Numbered from the stretch's first letter, positions 45,316-54,169 are shown. The stretch is 64,000 bases of DNA from Rhizobium sp. CF080 (GCF_000282095.2 NZ_AKKC02000008.1:558001-622000), one strand, 5' to 3'. Made by a program: numbers and translations. The notes: generated by a model from the sequence alone, not told the origin.

Positions 45316-46245
45316 ATGCAGCTTCGGGCTCTTATGTATTTCGACGAACTGGTCCGCACCAATTCCATGCGGGCGGCGGCCGAAAATCTCAACGTCGCGG
45401 CGACTGCCGTGTCGCGCCAAATCGAGAATCTCGAACATTATTTCGGCACGCCGCTCGTCGAGCGCAGCAATCGCGGCATCAAGCTGACGGCGGCCGGCGA
45501 ACTGCTGGCGGCGCGGGCAGGGCGGACGCTGCGCGAACTCAAGCACGTCCACCAACTGATCGACGATCTGCAGGGCCTGCAGCGCGGCAAAGTGGTGATC
45601 TATGCCAACGGTGCGACCGTCGCCAATTTGATCGCTCCGGTGCTTGCCGAATTCAGCCTTCGCTATCCGAAGCTCCGGTTCGAGGTGGCGATCACCAGCG
45701 CCCGCGAGGCGGTCGAGGCGCTCGCCGCCGCCGAAGCCGATCTTGTCGTGACGCTGTTTGCGCCGAAGATATCCGGGGTGAAGGTGCGGCTGCGCTCCGA
45801 AATTACCTATGACGTGATCATGGCCGCCGACCATCCGTCCGCCGGCGCAAGCGAACTCACCCTGCGCGACCTGATCCACATGCCGCTCGCTCTGCCCGAC
45901 AAGAACTTTGGCGCTCGGCAGGCCTTCGAGGAACTGTTCACCAAGGACGGGCTGGAACTCGATCCGGTGTTCGTCACCGGCTCGCTGGAAATGCTGAAGG
46001 AACTCGTGTTGCGCCGCGCGGCGGTCACGCTTCTGCCGGCACTCGCCGTGCAACGGGAAATCGATGCCGGCCAGCTTGCCGCGGTGCCGCTTGCCGCCGG
46101 CAAGGCGGTGCGCACGCCGATCGATCTCTGCGTCGCGCCCGACCGGCAGCTCTCTTTCGCGGCAGGCAAGCTGGTCGACTTTATCGAGCGTTTCATGCGC
46201 GGTGCGGATACCCGCAAATCGACGCTCAGGAAAGCGACTGCTTAA
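45316..46245 (+). CDS. LysR-family transcriptional regulator
   Basis: A 309-residue LTTR. The HTH is at the very N-terminus (residues 1-60: LRALMYFDELVRTNSMRAAA with VAATAVSRQIENLEHYFG); the effector domain starts near residue 90. It lies between two peptide ABC systems on the same strand and probably controls one of them. The downstream binding-protein gene at 46388 is the better candidate, since its promoter region (46275-46387) is rich in direct and inverted repeats. Confidence 0.9.
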   Translation: MQLRALMYFDELVRTNSMRAAAENLNVAATAVSRQIENLEHYFGTPLVERSNRGIKLTAAGELLAARAGRTLRELKHVHQLIDDLQGLQRGKVVIYANGATVANLIAPVLAEFSLRYPKLRFEVAITSAREAVEALAAAEADLVVTLFAPKISGVKVRLRSEITYDVIMAADHPSAGASELTLRDLIHMPLALPDKNFGARQAFEELFTKDGLELDPVFVTGSLEMLKELVLRRAAVTLLPALAVQREIDAGQLAAVPLAAGKAVRTPIDLCVAPDRQLSFAAGKLVDFIERFMRGADTRKSTLRKATA

Positions 46246-46253
46246 GTGCTCCA

Positions 46254-46274
46254 GTGTAGCGTTTTCGGCTACAC
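46254..46274 (+). terminator. Stem-loop after LysR gene
   Basis: GTGTAGC (46254-46260) and GCTACAC (46268-46274) form a 7-bp perfect stem with a 7-nt T-rich loop, directly after the LysR stop. Downstream, GTGTGT and ACACAC form another inverted pair before the binding-protein gene. Confidence 0.4.
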
Positions 46275-46387
46275 AGAGAACACAAAATTCTGCATTGTGT
46301 GTGCACCTGCGAAATGACACACTTTTTGCAATTGATGATCCTGCAGGTGCCGATCAGGCTGGGTCGCATGTCAAAAAGGGGATGATG

Positions 46388-47917
46388 ATGGGCAGGACGA
46401 CGTTTCTGGGCTCCGCGACTTTTCTGAAAAGCGCAGCCTTCGGCCTTGTGATGAGCACAGGCCTTCTTTTGGGACAGACGGGGGCAGAGGCGGCGGCAAA
46501 GACCGCAATCACCGTCGGTATGGCGATCGAACCGGCCGGGCTCGATCCGACGATCGCCGCACCGGTGGCGATCGGTCAGGTGACCTGGCAGAATATTTTC
46601 GAGGGCCTGACGACGATCGACAAGGACGGCAAGGTCAAGCCGCAGCTTGCCGAAAGCTGGCAGATCTCGCCCGATGGCCTGACTTACACATTCAAGCTCC
46701 GCCAAGGCGTCAAGTACCATAACGGTGTGGCTTTCGATTCTTCCGTCGCCAAGTACTCGATCGACCGCGCCCGCGGTGCGGATTCCGTCAACCCGCAGAA
46801 GCGCTATTTCGCCTCGATCGACACGGTCGAGACGCCGGATGCTTCGACGCTCGTCCTGAAGCTCAAGCAGCCGGCCGGCAGCCTGCTCTACTGGCTCGGC
46901 TGGCCGTCCTCGACGATTGTTGAGCCGAAATCGGCCGCCGACAACAAGACGACCCCGGTCGGCACCGGCCCGTTCAAGTTCGTCAGCTGGTCCAAGGGTT
47001 CCAAGGTCGATCTCGCCAGGAATGCCGACTACTGGAACAAGAGCATCTCGTTGAAGCTCGATACCGCCGCCTTCCGTTTCATCAGTGATCCGCAGGCCCA
47101 GGCCGCGGCTCTCAAGGCCGGCGATGTGGATGCCTTCCCGGAATTCGGCGCGCCGGAACTGATCAAGTCCTTCGAGGGCGACAAGCGGCTAACGACGGTC
47201 ATCGGCAATACCGAGCTCAAGGTCGTCGCCGGCATGAACAACACCCGCAAGCCGTTCAGCGACAAAAAGGTGCGTCAGGCCCTGATGATGGCGGTTGACC
47301 GCGCTACCGTGGTCGAAGGCGCCTGGTCCGGTTTCGGGACGCCGATCGGCAGCCATTACACGCCGAACGACCGCGGCTACAAGGACCTCACCGGCGTCTA
47401 TCCCTATGATGCCGCCAAGGCCAAGGCGCTGCTGGCCGAAGCCGGCTTCCCGAATGGCTTCACCTTCACCATTAAGGCGCCGCAGATGGCCTATGCGCAG
47501 CGCACCTCGCAGGTGCTGCAGGCGATGTTTGCGGAAATCGGCGTGACGATGAACATCGAGACCACCGAATTCCCGGCGAAATGGGTGGCCGACGTGCTGA
47601 AGGCCGCCGACTACGACATGACCATCGTCGCCCATGCGGAACCGATGGACATCGACATCTATTCCCGTGATCCCTACTACTTCAACTACAAGAACCCGGC
47701 CTTCAACGATGTGCTGAAAAAGGTCGAGATGACCTCCGATGCCGCCGGACAGGAAAAGCTCTACGGCGAGGCACAGACCATCCTTTCCAACGACGTGCCG
47801 GCGCTCTTCCTGTTCGTCATGCCGAAGCTCGGCGTCTGGGACGGCAAGGTGAAGGGCCTGTGGGAAAACGAACCGATCCCCTCGAACGTGCTCACGGATG
47901 TGCATTGGGAAGAGTGA
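46388..47917 (+). CDS. Peptide ABC transporter substrate-binding protein (family 5)
   Basis: A 509-residue SBP_bac_5 protein with a long signal region ending near TGAEAAAK (about residue 37). Typical elements are AGLDPTIAAPVAIGQVTWQN, LAESWQISPDGLTYTFKLRQ, GTGPFKFVSWSKGSK and NTRKPFSDKKVRQALMMAVDR. Of three adjacent ATGs, 46388 has the best spacing (6 nt) to AAGGGG. It is followed by two permeases but no ATPase. The final gene of the cluster is an amidase, so the substrate may be an amide-bearing compound such as an opine or amidated peptide; that is inference. Confidence 0.9.
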   Translation: MGRTTFLGSATFLKSAAFGLVMSTGLLLGQTGAEAAAKTAITVGMAIEPAGLDPTIAAPVAIGQVTWQNIFEGLTTIDKDGKVKPQLAESWQISPDGLTYTFKLRQGVKYHNGVAFDSSVAKYSIDRARGADSVNPQKRYFASIDTVETPDASTLVLKLKQPAGSLLYWLGWPSSTIVEPKSAADNKTTPVGTGPFKFVSWSKGSKVDLARNADYWNKSISLKLDTAAFRFISDPQAQAAALKAGDVDAFPEFGAPELIKSFEGDKRLTTVIGNTELKVVAGMNNTRKPFSDKKVRQALMMAVDRATVVEGAWSGFGTPIGSHYTPNDRGYKDLTGVYPYDAAKAKALLAEAGFPNGFTFTIKAPQMAYAQRTSQVLQAMFAEIGVTMNIETTEFPAKWVADVLKAADYDMTIVAHAEPMDIDIYSRDPYYFNYKNPAFNDVLKKVEMTSDAAGQEKLYGEAQTILSNDVPALFLFVMPKLGVWDGKVKGLWENEPIPSNVLTDVHWEE

Positions 47918-47959
47918 AGTTCACGCGATGAGTTGGAGTGAAGTGCGTGCGGCAGACCG

Positions 47960-48090
47960 ATCTCCCCCCTTGAAGGGGAGATGCCCGGCAGGGCAGAGGG
48001 GGGTAGTTCCCCATATTCTTCGACAATTGTGTTCGCGGCGCCACCCCCCTCTGTCATCTCCGATGACATCTCCCCCGCAAGGGGGGAGAT
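47960..48090. repeat. RIME-like palindromic intergenic element, copy 3 (131 bp)
   Basis: Same architecture and exact length as the element at 10958-11088: C/G-run hairpin ends (47960-47983 and 48067-48090), CCCGGCAGGGCAGAGGGGGG inside, partner CCACCCCCCTCTG, and a small stem. The small stem reads GTCAT/ATGAC here against GTCAC/GTGAC in copy 1, a compensatory change. It lies 19 bp before the permease start. Confidence 0.85.
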
Positions 48091-48109
48091 CAGAGGGAGT
48101 ATGCCGCCC

Positions 48110-49060
48110 ATGATCTCCCTCCTCATCCGCCGCATCCTCAGCCTTGCCGTCACGCTGCTCATCGTCTCGCTGCTGATCTTCACCGTCATGGACCTGCTGC
48201 CCGGCGATCCGGCGGCGATCATGCTGGGTACCTCGGCGAGCCCGGAAACGCTTGCCGCACTCCAGAAACAGTTGGGTCTCGACCAGCCGCTTCCCGTGCG
48301 CTACCTCGCCTGGCTCGCCGGGGTCTTCCGGGGCGATCTCGGGCAGTCCTATACCTATGGCGTGCCGGTCGCAGGGCTGATCGCGGAGCGGCTTGCAGTC
48401 ACCCTGCCGCTGGCGCTCATTGCGATCGTTCTCTCGGTGGCGATCGCCATCCCTCTCGGGGTTCAGGCGGCACGGAAGCATAACGGCGTGTTCGATTTCG
48501 CAGCCGGCCTCTTCTCCTATATCAGCATCGCGGTGCCGGCCTTCTGGGTCGGGCTGCTGCTGATCATCCTGTTCTCGACCATGCTCGGCTGGATGCCGGC
48601 CGGCGGGTTTCCGGGCTGGGATGCCGGCTTTCTCGCCGGCCTCAAGGCACTGATCCTGCCGGCTGTAGCGCTCGCTTTGCCGCAGGCCGGCGTGCTGACC
48701 CGGGTCGCCCGCGCTGCGGTGCTGGAAGTGATGAACGAGGATTTCGTACGCACTGCCCGCGCCAAGGGCGTGAGCGACGGCGTCGCCATCTGGCGGCATG
48801 CGGTGCCGAATGCGCTGGTGCCGGTCTTCACCATGCTCGGTCTGCAATTCACCTTCCTGATCGCCGGCGCGGTGCTGGTCGAGAACGTCTTCAACCTGCC
48901 GGGCCTTGGCCGGCTCGCCTATCAGGCGCTTTCCCAGCGCGATATCATCGTCATGCAGGACGTCGTGCTGTTCTTCTCGGCCCTGGTGATCCTGATGAAC
49001 TTTCTGGTCGATCTCGCCTATCTGGTGGTCGATCCGCGTCTGAGGGCAGGCGCTCAATGA
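48110..49060 (+). CDS. Peptide ABC transporter permease (DppB type) of the ATPase-less system
   Basis: A 316-residue permease. TM1 begins ISLLIRRILSLAVTLLIVSL and is followed by MDLLPGDPAAIMLG, then LQKQLGLDQPLPVRYLAWL, typical of DppB. The coupling loop is DFVRTARAKGVSDGVAIWRHAVPN. ATG 48110 lies 10 nt after AGGGAG; ATG 48101 is in frame but too close to that site. The frame extends upstream into the RIME element, which is not coding. The stop overlaps the next permease start. Confidence 0.9.
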   Translation: MISLLIRRILSLAVTLLIVSLLIFTVMDLLPGDPAAIMLGTSASPETLAALQKQLGLDQPLPVRYLAWLAGVFRGDLGQSYTYGVPVAGLIAERLAVTLPLALIAIVLSVAIAIPLGVQAARKHNGVFDFAAGLFSYISIAVPAFWVGLLLIILFSTMLGWMPAGGFPGWDAGFLAGLKALILPAVALALPQAGVLTRVARAAVLEVMNEDFVRTARAKGVSDGVAIWRHAVPNALVPVFTMLGLQFTFLIAGAVLVENVFNLPGLGRLAYQALSQRDIIVMQDVVLFFSALVILMNFLVDLAYLVVDPRLRAGAQ

Positions 49061-49875
49061 GGAAAGCTCTCCGCCGCCCCGTCTTCCTCATCGGGCTCGC
49101 CATCACGCTCGCGCTGTTTGCCGTGGCGCTGGTCGCCATCGTCTGGACGCCGTTTCCGCCGACGAAGATGAACATCGTCCAGAAGCTGAAGGCCCCGCTC
49201 GATTTTGGCCTTCTCGGTACCGACCAGTTCGGCCGCGACGTCGCCTCGATGCTGATGGTCGGCGCCTGGAACTCGCTGTCGACCTCCATCCTCGCCGTCC
49301 TCCTCGGCGCAAGCATCGGCACGGCAACCGGCGTCATCGTTGCCATGCGGCGCGGCTGGCTGGAGCTCGTCGTCATGCGCGGCTGCGACATCGTCTTCGC
49401 CGTGCCGCCGATCCTGTCGGCGATGATGCTCGGCGCCTTCATCGGTTCAGGACGCTTCACGGCGATCATCGCCATCGGCGTGTTCATGGTGCCGGTCTTC
49501 GCGCGGCTCTCGCTCGGCGCTGCCCTGCAGATCTGGACGCGGGACTATGTCACCGCCGCCGTCAGCATGGGGCGGCCGAAAGCAAAGATCACGCTCGTGC
49601 ATGTGTTGCCGAACATTTCCAACCAGATCATCGTGCAAGTGACGATCCAGCTCGGCCTGGCTATCCTCACCGAGGCGGGCCTGTCCTTCCTCGGCCTCGG
49701 CATGCCGCCGCCGACGCCCACCTGGGGGCGGATGCTCGCGGATGCTCAGACCTTCCTCGGCCAGGCGCCGTGGCTGGCGCTGATGCCGGGGCTTGCGATC
49801 GCGCTTGCCGTGCTCGGCCTCAACATGCTCGGCGACGGCCTGCGCGACCTTCTCGATCCCCGCGACAATTCCTGA
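49057..49875 (+). CDS. Peptide ABC transporter permease (DppC type) of the ATPase-less system
   Basis: A 272-residue permease, shorter than usual because the N-terminal cytoplasmic part is only about 10 residues. It has LLGTDQFGRDVASMLMVGAW (DppC hallmark) and the coupling loop VTAAVSMGRPKAKITLVHVLPN. It is followed by an amidase gene 21 bp downstream, not by ATPases, so the system must borrow nucleotide-binding subunits. The nearest complete peptide ATPase pair is at 43631-45234, only 4 kb upstream. Confidence 0.9.
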   Translation: MRKALRRPVFLIGLAITLALFAVALVAIVWTPFPPTKMNIVQKLKAPLDFGLLGTDQFGRDVASMLMVGAWNSLSTSILAVLLGASIGTATGVIVAMRRGWLELVVMRGCDIVFAVPPILSAMMLGAFIGSGRFTAIIAIGVFMVPVFARLSLGAALQIWTRDYVTAAVSMGRPKAKITLVHVLPNISNQIIVQVTIQLGLAILTEAGLSFLGLGMPPPTPTWGRMLADAQTFLGQAPWLALMPGLAIALAVLGLNMLGDGLRDLLDPRDNS

Positions 49876-49896
49876 TTTCGAAACGAAGATATTGCC

Positions 49897-51291
49897 ATGA
49901 ATGACCTCCTGAAATTGACGATCCACGAATTGCTCGATCTTTATTCGGCCAAGAAGCTGTCGCCCTCGGAATACTGGCTGGCCGTCGAGGATCGCGTCGC
50001 CGCCTTCGAACCGCATGTGCAGGCGCTCTACCTCTATGATCCGGAGAGTGCGCGGGCGCAGGCCGCTGCCTCGACCGAACGCTGGATGCAGGGCGAGACG
50101 CTGGGCGTGCTGGACGGCATTCCGGTGACGCTGAAGGAGCTGATTGCCACCAAGGGCCAGCCGGTGCCGCTCGGCACGGCGGCCGTCGAACTGACGCCTG
50201 CGGCCGAAGATGCGCCGATCGCGGCCCGCTGCCGTGAGGACGGTGCGGTGATCTTCGCCAAGACCACGTGCCCGGACTACGGCATGCTCTCCTCCGGCCT
50301 GTCGAGTTTCCACCATCTGAGTCGCAACCCGTGGGACCTGACGCAGAACCCCGGCGGTTCGAGCGCCGGCGCTTCTGCCGCCGGCGCCGCCAGTTTCGGC
50401 CCCTTGCATATCGGCACGGATATCGGTGGCTCCGTGCGCCTGCCGGCCGGCTGGACCGGGCTGTTCGGCTTCAAGCCGAGCCAGGGCCGCATCCCGGTCG
50501 ATCCCTATTATGTCGGGCGCTGCGCCGGGCCGATGACCCGCACGGTCGGGGATGCCGCCTATTCCATGGCGACGCTGTCGCGGCCCGATTGGCGCGACGG
50601 CACCTCGCTGCCGCCCAACGATTTCGACTGGCTGGATTTCGATATCGACGTGAAGGGCATGAAGATTGGCCTGATGCTCGATGCCGGCATCGGCCTTGCC
50701 GTGGACGAGGAGGTCCGCGATGCCGTGGTGGCCGCCGCCAAACGTTTCGAGGAGGCGGGCGCGATCATCATTCCAGTTGGGCCGGTGATCACCCGCGTCA
50801 TGCTCGACGGGCTCGACAGTTTCTGGCGCTCGCGGTTCTGGGGCGACATCGAGACCATGCCGGAAGAACGTCGGGCGCTGATCCTGCCCTATATCTACCA
50901 GTGGGCGGAAGGCGGCACTTCCATTTCCGGCGTCGAGGCGGTGCGCGGCTTCAACCAGACGATCGAGATGCGCAAGACGTGCGGCCGCCTGTTCTCCACC
51001 GTCGATGCGGTGATCTCGCCGACCAACCCGATCGTCTCCTATCCGGCGGAATGGGCGTCCCCTACCAACGATCCGGCGCTGCCCTTCGAGCATATCGGCT
51101 TCACCGTGCCGTGGAACATGTCGGAACAGCCGGCCTCCTCGATCAATTGCGGTTTTTCGAAATCCGGCATGCCGATCGGCCTGCAGATCGTCGGCCCGCG
51201 CTACGACGACCTCAGGGTGTTGAAACTGTCGCGCGCCTTCGAGCAATGGACCGGCGGCGTCACCGCCTGGCCCGAACCGCCGGCCGCCTGA
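49897..51291 (+). CDS. Amidase (amidase signature family)
   Basis: A 464-residue amidase signature enzyme. The triad is Lys80 (GIPVTLKEL), Ser155/156 (NPGGSSAGASAA) and nucleophile Ser179 in GTDIGGSVRLPA, the canonical order. It is last in the transcription unit with binding protein and permeases, so it probably acts on the imported substrate. The two amidases in the window differ in sequence and are not recent duplicates. Confidence 0.92.
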   Translation: MNDLLKLTIHELLDLYSAKKLSPSEYWLAVEDRVAAFEPHVQALYLYDPESARAQAAASTERWMQGETLGVLDGIPVTLKELIATKGQPVPLGTAAVELTPAAEDAPIAARCREDGAVIFAKTTCPDYGMLSSGLSSFHHLSRNPWDLTQNPGGSSAGASAAGAASFGPLHIGTDIGGSVRLPAGWTGLFGFKPSQGRIPVDPYYVGRCAGPMTRTVGDAAYSMATLSRPDWRDGTSLPPNDFDWLDFDIDVKGMKIGLMLDAGIGLAVDEEVRDAVVAAAKRFEEAGAIIIPVGPVITRVMLDGLDSFWRSRFWGDIETMPEERRALILPYIYQWAEGGTSISGVEAVRGFNQTIEMRKTCGRLFSTVDAVISPTNPIVSYPAEWASPTNDPALPFEHIGFTVPWNMSEQPASSINCGFSKSGMPIGLQIVGPRYDDLRVLKLSRAFEQWTGGVTAWPEPPAA

Positions 51292-51339
51292 TCCTCTCCA
51301 GCTTATTCGGCTATTTCACCTCCCGTGCGCTGGCACGGG

Positions 51340-51364
51340 GGAACAATCGCGCTTTTGCCGCGTT
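51340..51364 (+). promoter_or_regulatory. EcfG-type promoter upstream of the DUF883 operon
   Basis: GGAAC (51340-51344), 16 nt, CGTT (51361-51364): an exact match to the alphaproteobacterial general stress sigma factor consensus. It lies about 160 bp before the DUF883 start, so the transcript would have a long leader; no other GGAAC match is nearer. Confidence 0.7.
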
Positions 51365-51522
51365 CACCGGCGGCCACAGAAACGCAACGTGAGCAGGATG
51401 CGCGGGTCGTGCGTTTGCTTGCTTGGGAAAATGATCCCTTCCGCGTTTCCAACGTCGTTTGATCCCGCGCAAAGCCTTCCCCGGCGCGCATCCTCTAAGG
51501 TCCGCAAAACAAGGAGATCGAT

Positions 51523-51870
51523 ATGCCTGCAGCCAACCCCACGACCGACTTCACCCGCAATGGCACCGGCCCGAACTCGGCAACCAACAAGGATGTCGAA
51601 GCCCAGATCCAGCAGCTCCGGGACGATATCGCAGCGCTCGCCCGCAGCGTTGCCGCCGTCGGTAACGAGAAGGCCAGCGAATACAAGGGCAAGGCCCGCC
51701 GGGTCGCCAACGATGCCGCAGACGCTTCGATGCAGATGGTGGAAGCCGCCCGCGATCAGGCCCTGTCGATGGAAAAGGACCTGGAGCGCCAGATTCGCAC
51801 CAACCCTATCCAGGCCGTCGCCATCGCCGCCGGCGTCGGGTTCCTGTTCGCGCTGCTGACGCGTCGCTGA
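51523..51870 (+). CDS. DUF883 family (ElaB/YqjD-like) membrane-anchored protein
   Basis: A 115-residue protein. An N-terminal charged and coiled-coil part (NKDVEAQIQQLRDDIAALA at about residues 22-40) leads to a C-terminal glycine-containing anchor (QAVAIAAGVGFLFALLTRR). These features match ElaB/YqjD/DUF883 proteins, which anchor ribosomes or stress factors to the inner membrane in E. coli. It is followed without gap by a holin-like membrane protein and preceded by an EcfG promoter, indicating stress induction. Confidence 0.85.
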   Translation: MPAANPTTDFTRNGTGPNSATNKDVEAQIQQLRDDIAALARSVAAVGNEKASEYKGKARRVANDAADASMQMVEAARDQALSMEKDLERQIRTNPIQAVAIAAGVGFLFALLTRR

Positions 51871-52325
51871 TGATGACAGGCCTTGGTCCCCTTTTGGCTT
51901 CGCTCGCCGCGATGGATATCGCGGCGTTCGCGCGCAAGCTCAAAAGAAACGCGATGCTCTATGCCTTCGTGCTGCTTTTCCTGCTGACGGCCTATGGGCT
52001 GGCGGTGGCGGCGCTTGCCGTCTATCTCGCCGGAATCTGGGGACCGCCGATCGCGCTGCTTGCGGTTGCCGGCGGTGCGCTGCTGCTGGCATTGATCTTC
52101 TACCTTTGCGTGGTCATCGCCAACGCGTCCGAGCAGCGTCGCAAGCGGGAAGCCGCAGCCTCCAACAGTTCCAAGGCGCTGATGATGACGGCGGCTCTGA
52201 CGGCATTGCCGCTGCTCGTCAAATCGCGCCCGCTGCTGCTTGTTGCGATCGTTGGTGGTCTCGGGTTCCTTGCTACGAAGACCATGGGCGCTTCCAACCG
52301 CCGGTATTCCGATCCTGCCGAATAG
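51870..52325 (+). CDS. Phage holin family / DUF1469-like membrane protein
   Basis: A 151-residue protein with an N-terminal amphipathic region and two adjacent TM segments (MLYAFVLLFLLTAYGLAVAA and a second from about residue 52), then a basic cytoplasmic tail and a C-terminal hydrophobic stretch. The ATG overlaps the DUF883 stop, so the pair is co-translated. DUF883 and holin-X-like genes are frequently adjacent in rhizobia. Function is unknown; a role in envelope stress is inferred. Confidence 0.75.
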   Translation: MMTGLGPLLASLAAMDIAAFARKLKRNAMLYAFVLLFLLTAYGLAVAALAVYLAGIWGPPIALLAVAGGALLLALIFYLCVVIANASEQRRKREAAASNSSKALMMTAALTALPLLVKSRPLLLVAIVGGLGFLATKTMGASNRRYSDPAE

Positions 52326-52341
52326 GCGCGGCTGATCTGAT

Positions 52342-53100
52342 CTAGATAAACGGCCGCCTGCCTTCCGCGGGCGGCCGCCATTCCGCGACCTGATAAAGCC
52401 CCTCGCGGTTCCGCACCTCGCAACCTCGGTCGAGCCAGCGGACCAGTCCCTGGTCCACGAGCTTTCGCAACGTCTTGTTGGTGTGCACGAGCGACAGGCC
52501 CAGGGTGTCGGCCACATGCTGCTGTGTCAGCGGCAGTGGCGCAGGCTTGTCCGCTGGAGCCGCACCCGTCGCCTTGGCGCGCGCATCGAGGAATGCCAGC
52601 AGATACGCGGCCCGTTCCCGCGCGGTCCGCCGCCCGATGCTCAGGATATGTTCGTCGAGCATGGACTCCTCGCGCGCGGCGAGCCAGGTGATGTCGTAGG
52701 CCAGCGACGGGTGGTTCTGGAACAGGGTCGGGAGCCGGTCGCGCTCGAACATGCAGAGCGTCATCTTCGTCAGCGCTTCGACCGAATGCTGCATCTCCAC
52801 CATGATATTGCCCTGCAGGCCGACCAGGTCGCCCGGCAACACGTAGTTGAGGATCTGCCGCCGCCCGTCCTCCAGAATCTTGTAGCGAAAACCCCAGCCG
52901 GACAGCACCGTATAGAGCTGCGGATTGCTTTCGCCCTCCACCATGATCGACATGCCCGGATCGGCCAGCAATTCGCCGATCTTGAAGCTCGACACGAAGG
53001 CCAGCTCCTCGCGCGTAAAGTCACGGAAACCGGGGCGCTGGCGCAGCGGACATTGCTCGCAGGGTATGCGGGTGGGGACGACGGGTTTGGGATTTGCCAT
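52342..53100 (-). CDS. Crp/Fnr family transcriptional regulator
   Basis: A 252-residue CRP/FNR-type regulator. The cyclic-nucleotide-binding-like domain covers about residues 30-150, including the stretch QLYTVLSGWGFRYKILEDGR. The HTH is at about residues 185-230 with LTQQHVADTLGLSLVHTNKT. Near the N-terminus there is CEQC (PCEQCPL), a Cys pair reminiscent of redox or metal sensing, but not the full FNR cluster pattern. ATG 53100 is chosen because an upstream extension to 53151 has no match. It is convergent with the holin-like gene and divergent from an orphan receiver gene. Confidence 0.88.
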   Translation of the reverse strand: MANPKPVVPTRIPCEQCPLRQRPGFRDFTREELAFVSSFKIGELLADPGMSIMVEGESNPQLYTVLSGWGFRYKILEDGRRQILNYVLPGDLVGLQGNIMVEMQHSVEALTKMTLCMFERDRLPTLFQNHPSLAYDITWLAAREESMLDEHILSIGRRTARERAAYLLAFLDARAKATGAAPADKPAPLPLTQQHVADTLGLSLVHTNKTLRKLVDQGLVRWLDRGCEVRNREGLYQVAEWRPPAEGRRPFI

Positions 53101-53234
53101 AGGACTCAATGAAAGAAGGAACCCACGAACAATAGTAGGCTGTTTTCCCACCGTCTGTGTCTTTTTTAAATGACCACGCGATCTTTCGGTGGTCTAGCCC
53201 GATTTCATTGTCGAAATTTAGGGCGGACATTTCT

Positions 53235-53579
53235 TTGCGGATCCTCGTCGTCGATCGGGAATTTCTGGTGGCCATGGAAGTAGAGGCCGTGCTTGCCGAG
53301 GCCCTTCCCTGCGAAGTACAGATCGCCACGCCGCGCAACTATGCGGTCGAGCTGGAGCGCGCCCGGTTCAACGTGATCGTCATCGATTCCGCGCTGATCG
53401 ATGCGGAGAACGGGGAGGCCGCCCGTCGACTGCGAGCCTCCGGGGCAGGCCTGGTTTTCACCACGCTCGGGTTCGAGGATATGGCTGGCATGCAGGGCTG
53501 GGACGGAATTACCGTCGTCTCCAAACCCTTCGACGACCACCACCTTGTCGAAGCCGTCAAAAACGCCGCCCGGGTGTGA
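53235..53579 (+). CDS. Stand-alone receiver-domain protein
   Basis: A 114-residue response-regulator receiver domain with no output domain. The N-terminal strand LRILVVDREFLVAMEVEAVLAE keeps an acidic Asp7 and Glu9 but has Arg8 between them. The phosphoacceptor lies in VIVIDSALID, a Thr pair in LVFTTLGFED, and the conserved Lys in VVSKPFDD. Start: the frame is open from 53157, but the protein-like part begins at TTG 53235, 11 nt after AGGGCGG. Between ecfG and Crp, it may be a single-domain regulator in the stress pathway. Confidence 0.7.
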   Translation: MRILVVDREFLVAMEVEAVLAEALPCEVQIATPRNYAVELERARFNVIVIDSALIDAENGEAARRLRASGAGLVFTTLGFEDMAGMQGWDGITVVSKPFDDHHLVEAVKNAARV

Positions 53580-53602
53580 GCGGCGTTTTCTCCATTTCCG
53601 GA

Positions 53603-54169
53603 TCAGCTGCCAAAGGCGCGTGAGGTGATCGCCGCGTCGCCCGCGTCGGGGCCGTAATCGCCCTCGCCGGAGACGCCGAGCAGTTCCTGCAGGCGGGTAC
53701 GGGCGCGGGAAACACGGCTCTTGATCGTGCCGACGGCACAGCCGCAGATCGCAGCGGCCTCCTCGTAGGCGAAGCCGGCGGCACCCACCAGAACGATCGC
53801 CTCGCGCTGGTCGTCGGGCAGCTTGTCGAGCGCCTTGCGGAAGTCCTGCAGGTCGAGACGGCCATATTGCTCGGGATGGACCGAGAACCGCTCGCTGAAC
53901 AGGCCGTCGCTGTCCTGCACCTCGCGTCCGCGCTTGCGCATCTGGCTGTAGAATTCGTTGCGCAAGATGGTGAACAGCCACGCCCGCATGTTGGTGCCGG
54001 CGGTGAAGCTGGTCTGGTTCGCCCAGGCCTTCATGATCGTATCTTGCACAAGGTCATCCGCCTTGTCGTGCCGGCCTGTCAGGGATACCGCGAAAGCACG
54101 CAGATTGGGCAGCGACGCGAGAAGGTCGCGCTTGAAGCCGCGATCGTCGATCTCGTCTTCTTTACTCAT
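53603..54169 (-). CDS. ecfG: EcfG-family ECF sigma factor (general stress response)
   Basis: A 188-residue ECF15-type sigma factor. Region 2 contains DKADDLVQDTIMKAWANQTS (about residues 36-55) with NMRAWLFTILRNEFYS; region 4 contains LPDDQREAIVLVGAAGFAYE and CGCAVGTIKSRVSRARTRLQ. It directs transcription from GGAAC/CGTT promoters and is held by NepR until phosphorylated PhyR binds NepR. The start codon overlaps the nepR stop by 4 bp. It is known as rpoE2 in Sinorhizobium. Confidence 0.93.
   Translation of the reverse strand: MSKEDEIDDRGFKRDLLASLPNLRAFAVSLTGRHDKADDLVQDTIMKAWANQTSFTAGTNMRAWLFTILRNEFYSQMRKRGREVQDSDGLFSERFSVHPEQYGRLDLQDFRKALDKLPDDQREAIVLVGAAGFAYEEAAAICGCAVGTIKSRVSRARTRLQELLGVSGEGDYGPDAGDAAITSRAFGS

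Noticed and set aside
47981..48109. N-terminal extension of the peptide permease
   Set aside because: It translates the RIME element; the TM1 pattern of the family begins at 48110.
53118..53144. Possible EcfG promoter before the orphan receiver gene
   Set aside because: GGAAC is present, but the best -10 is TGTT at a spacing of 18, outside the N16-17 spacing and CGTT consensus seen at the other sites.
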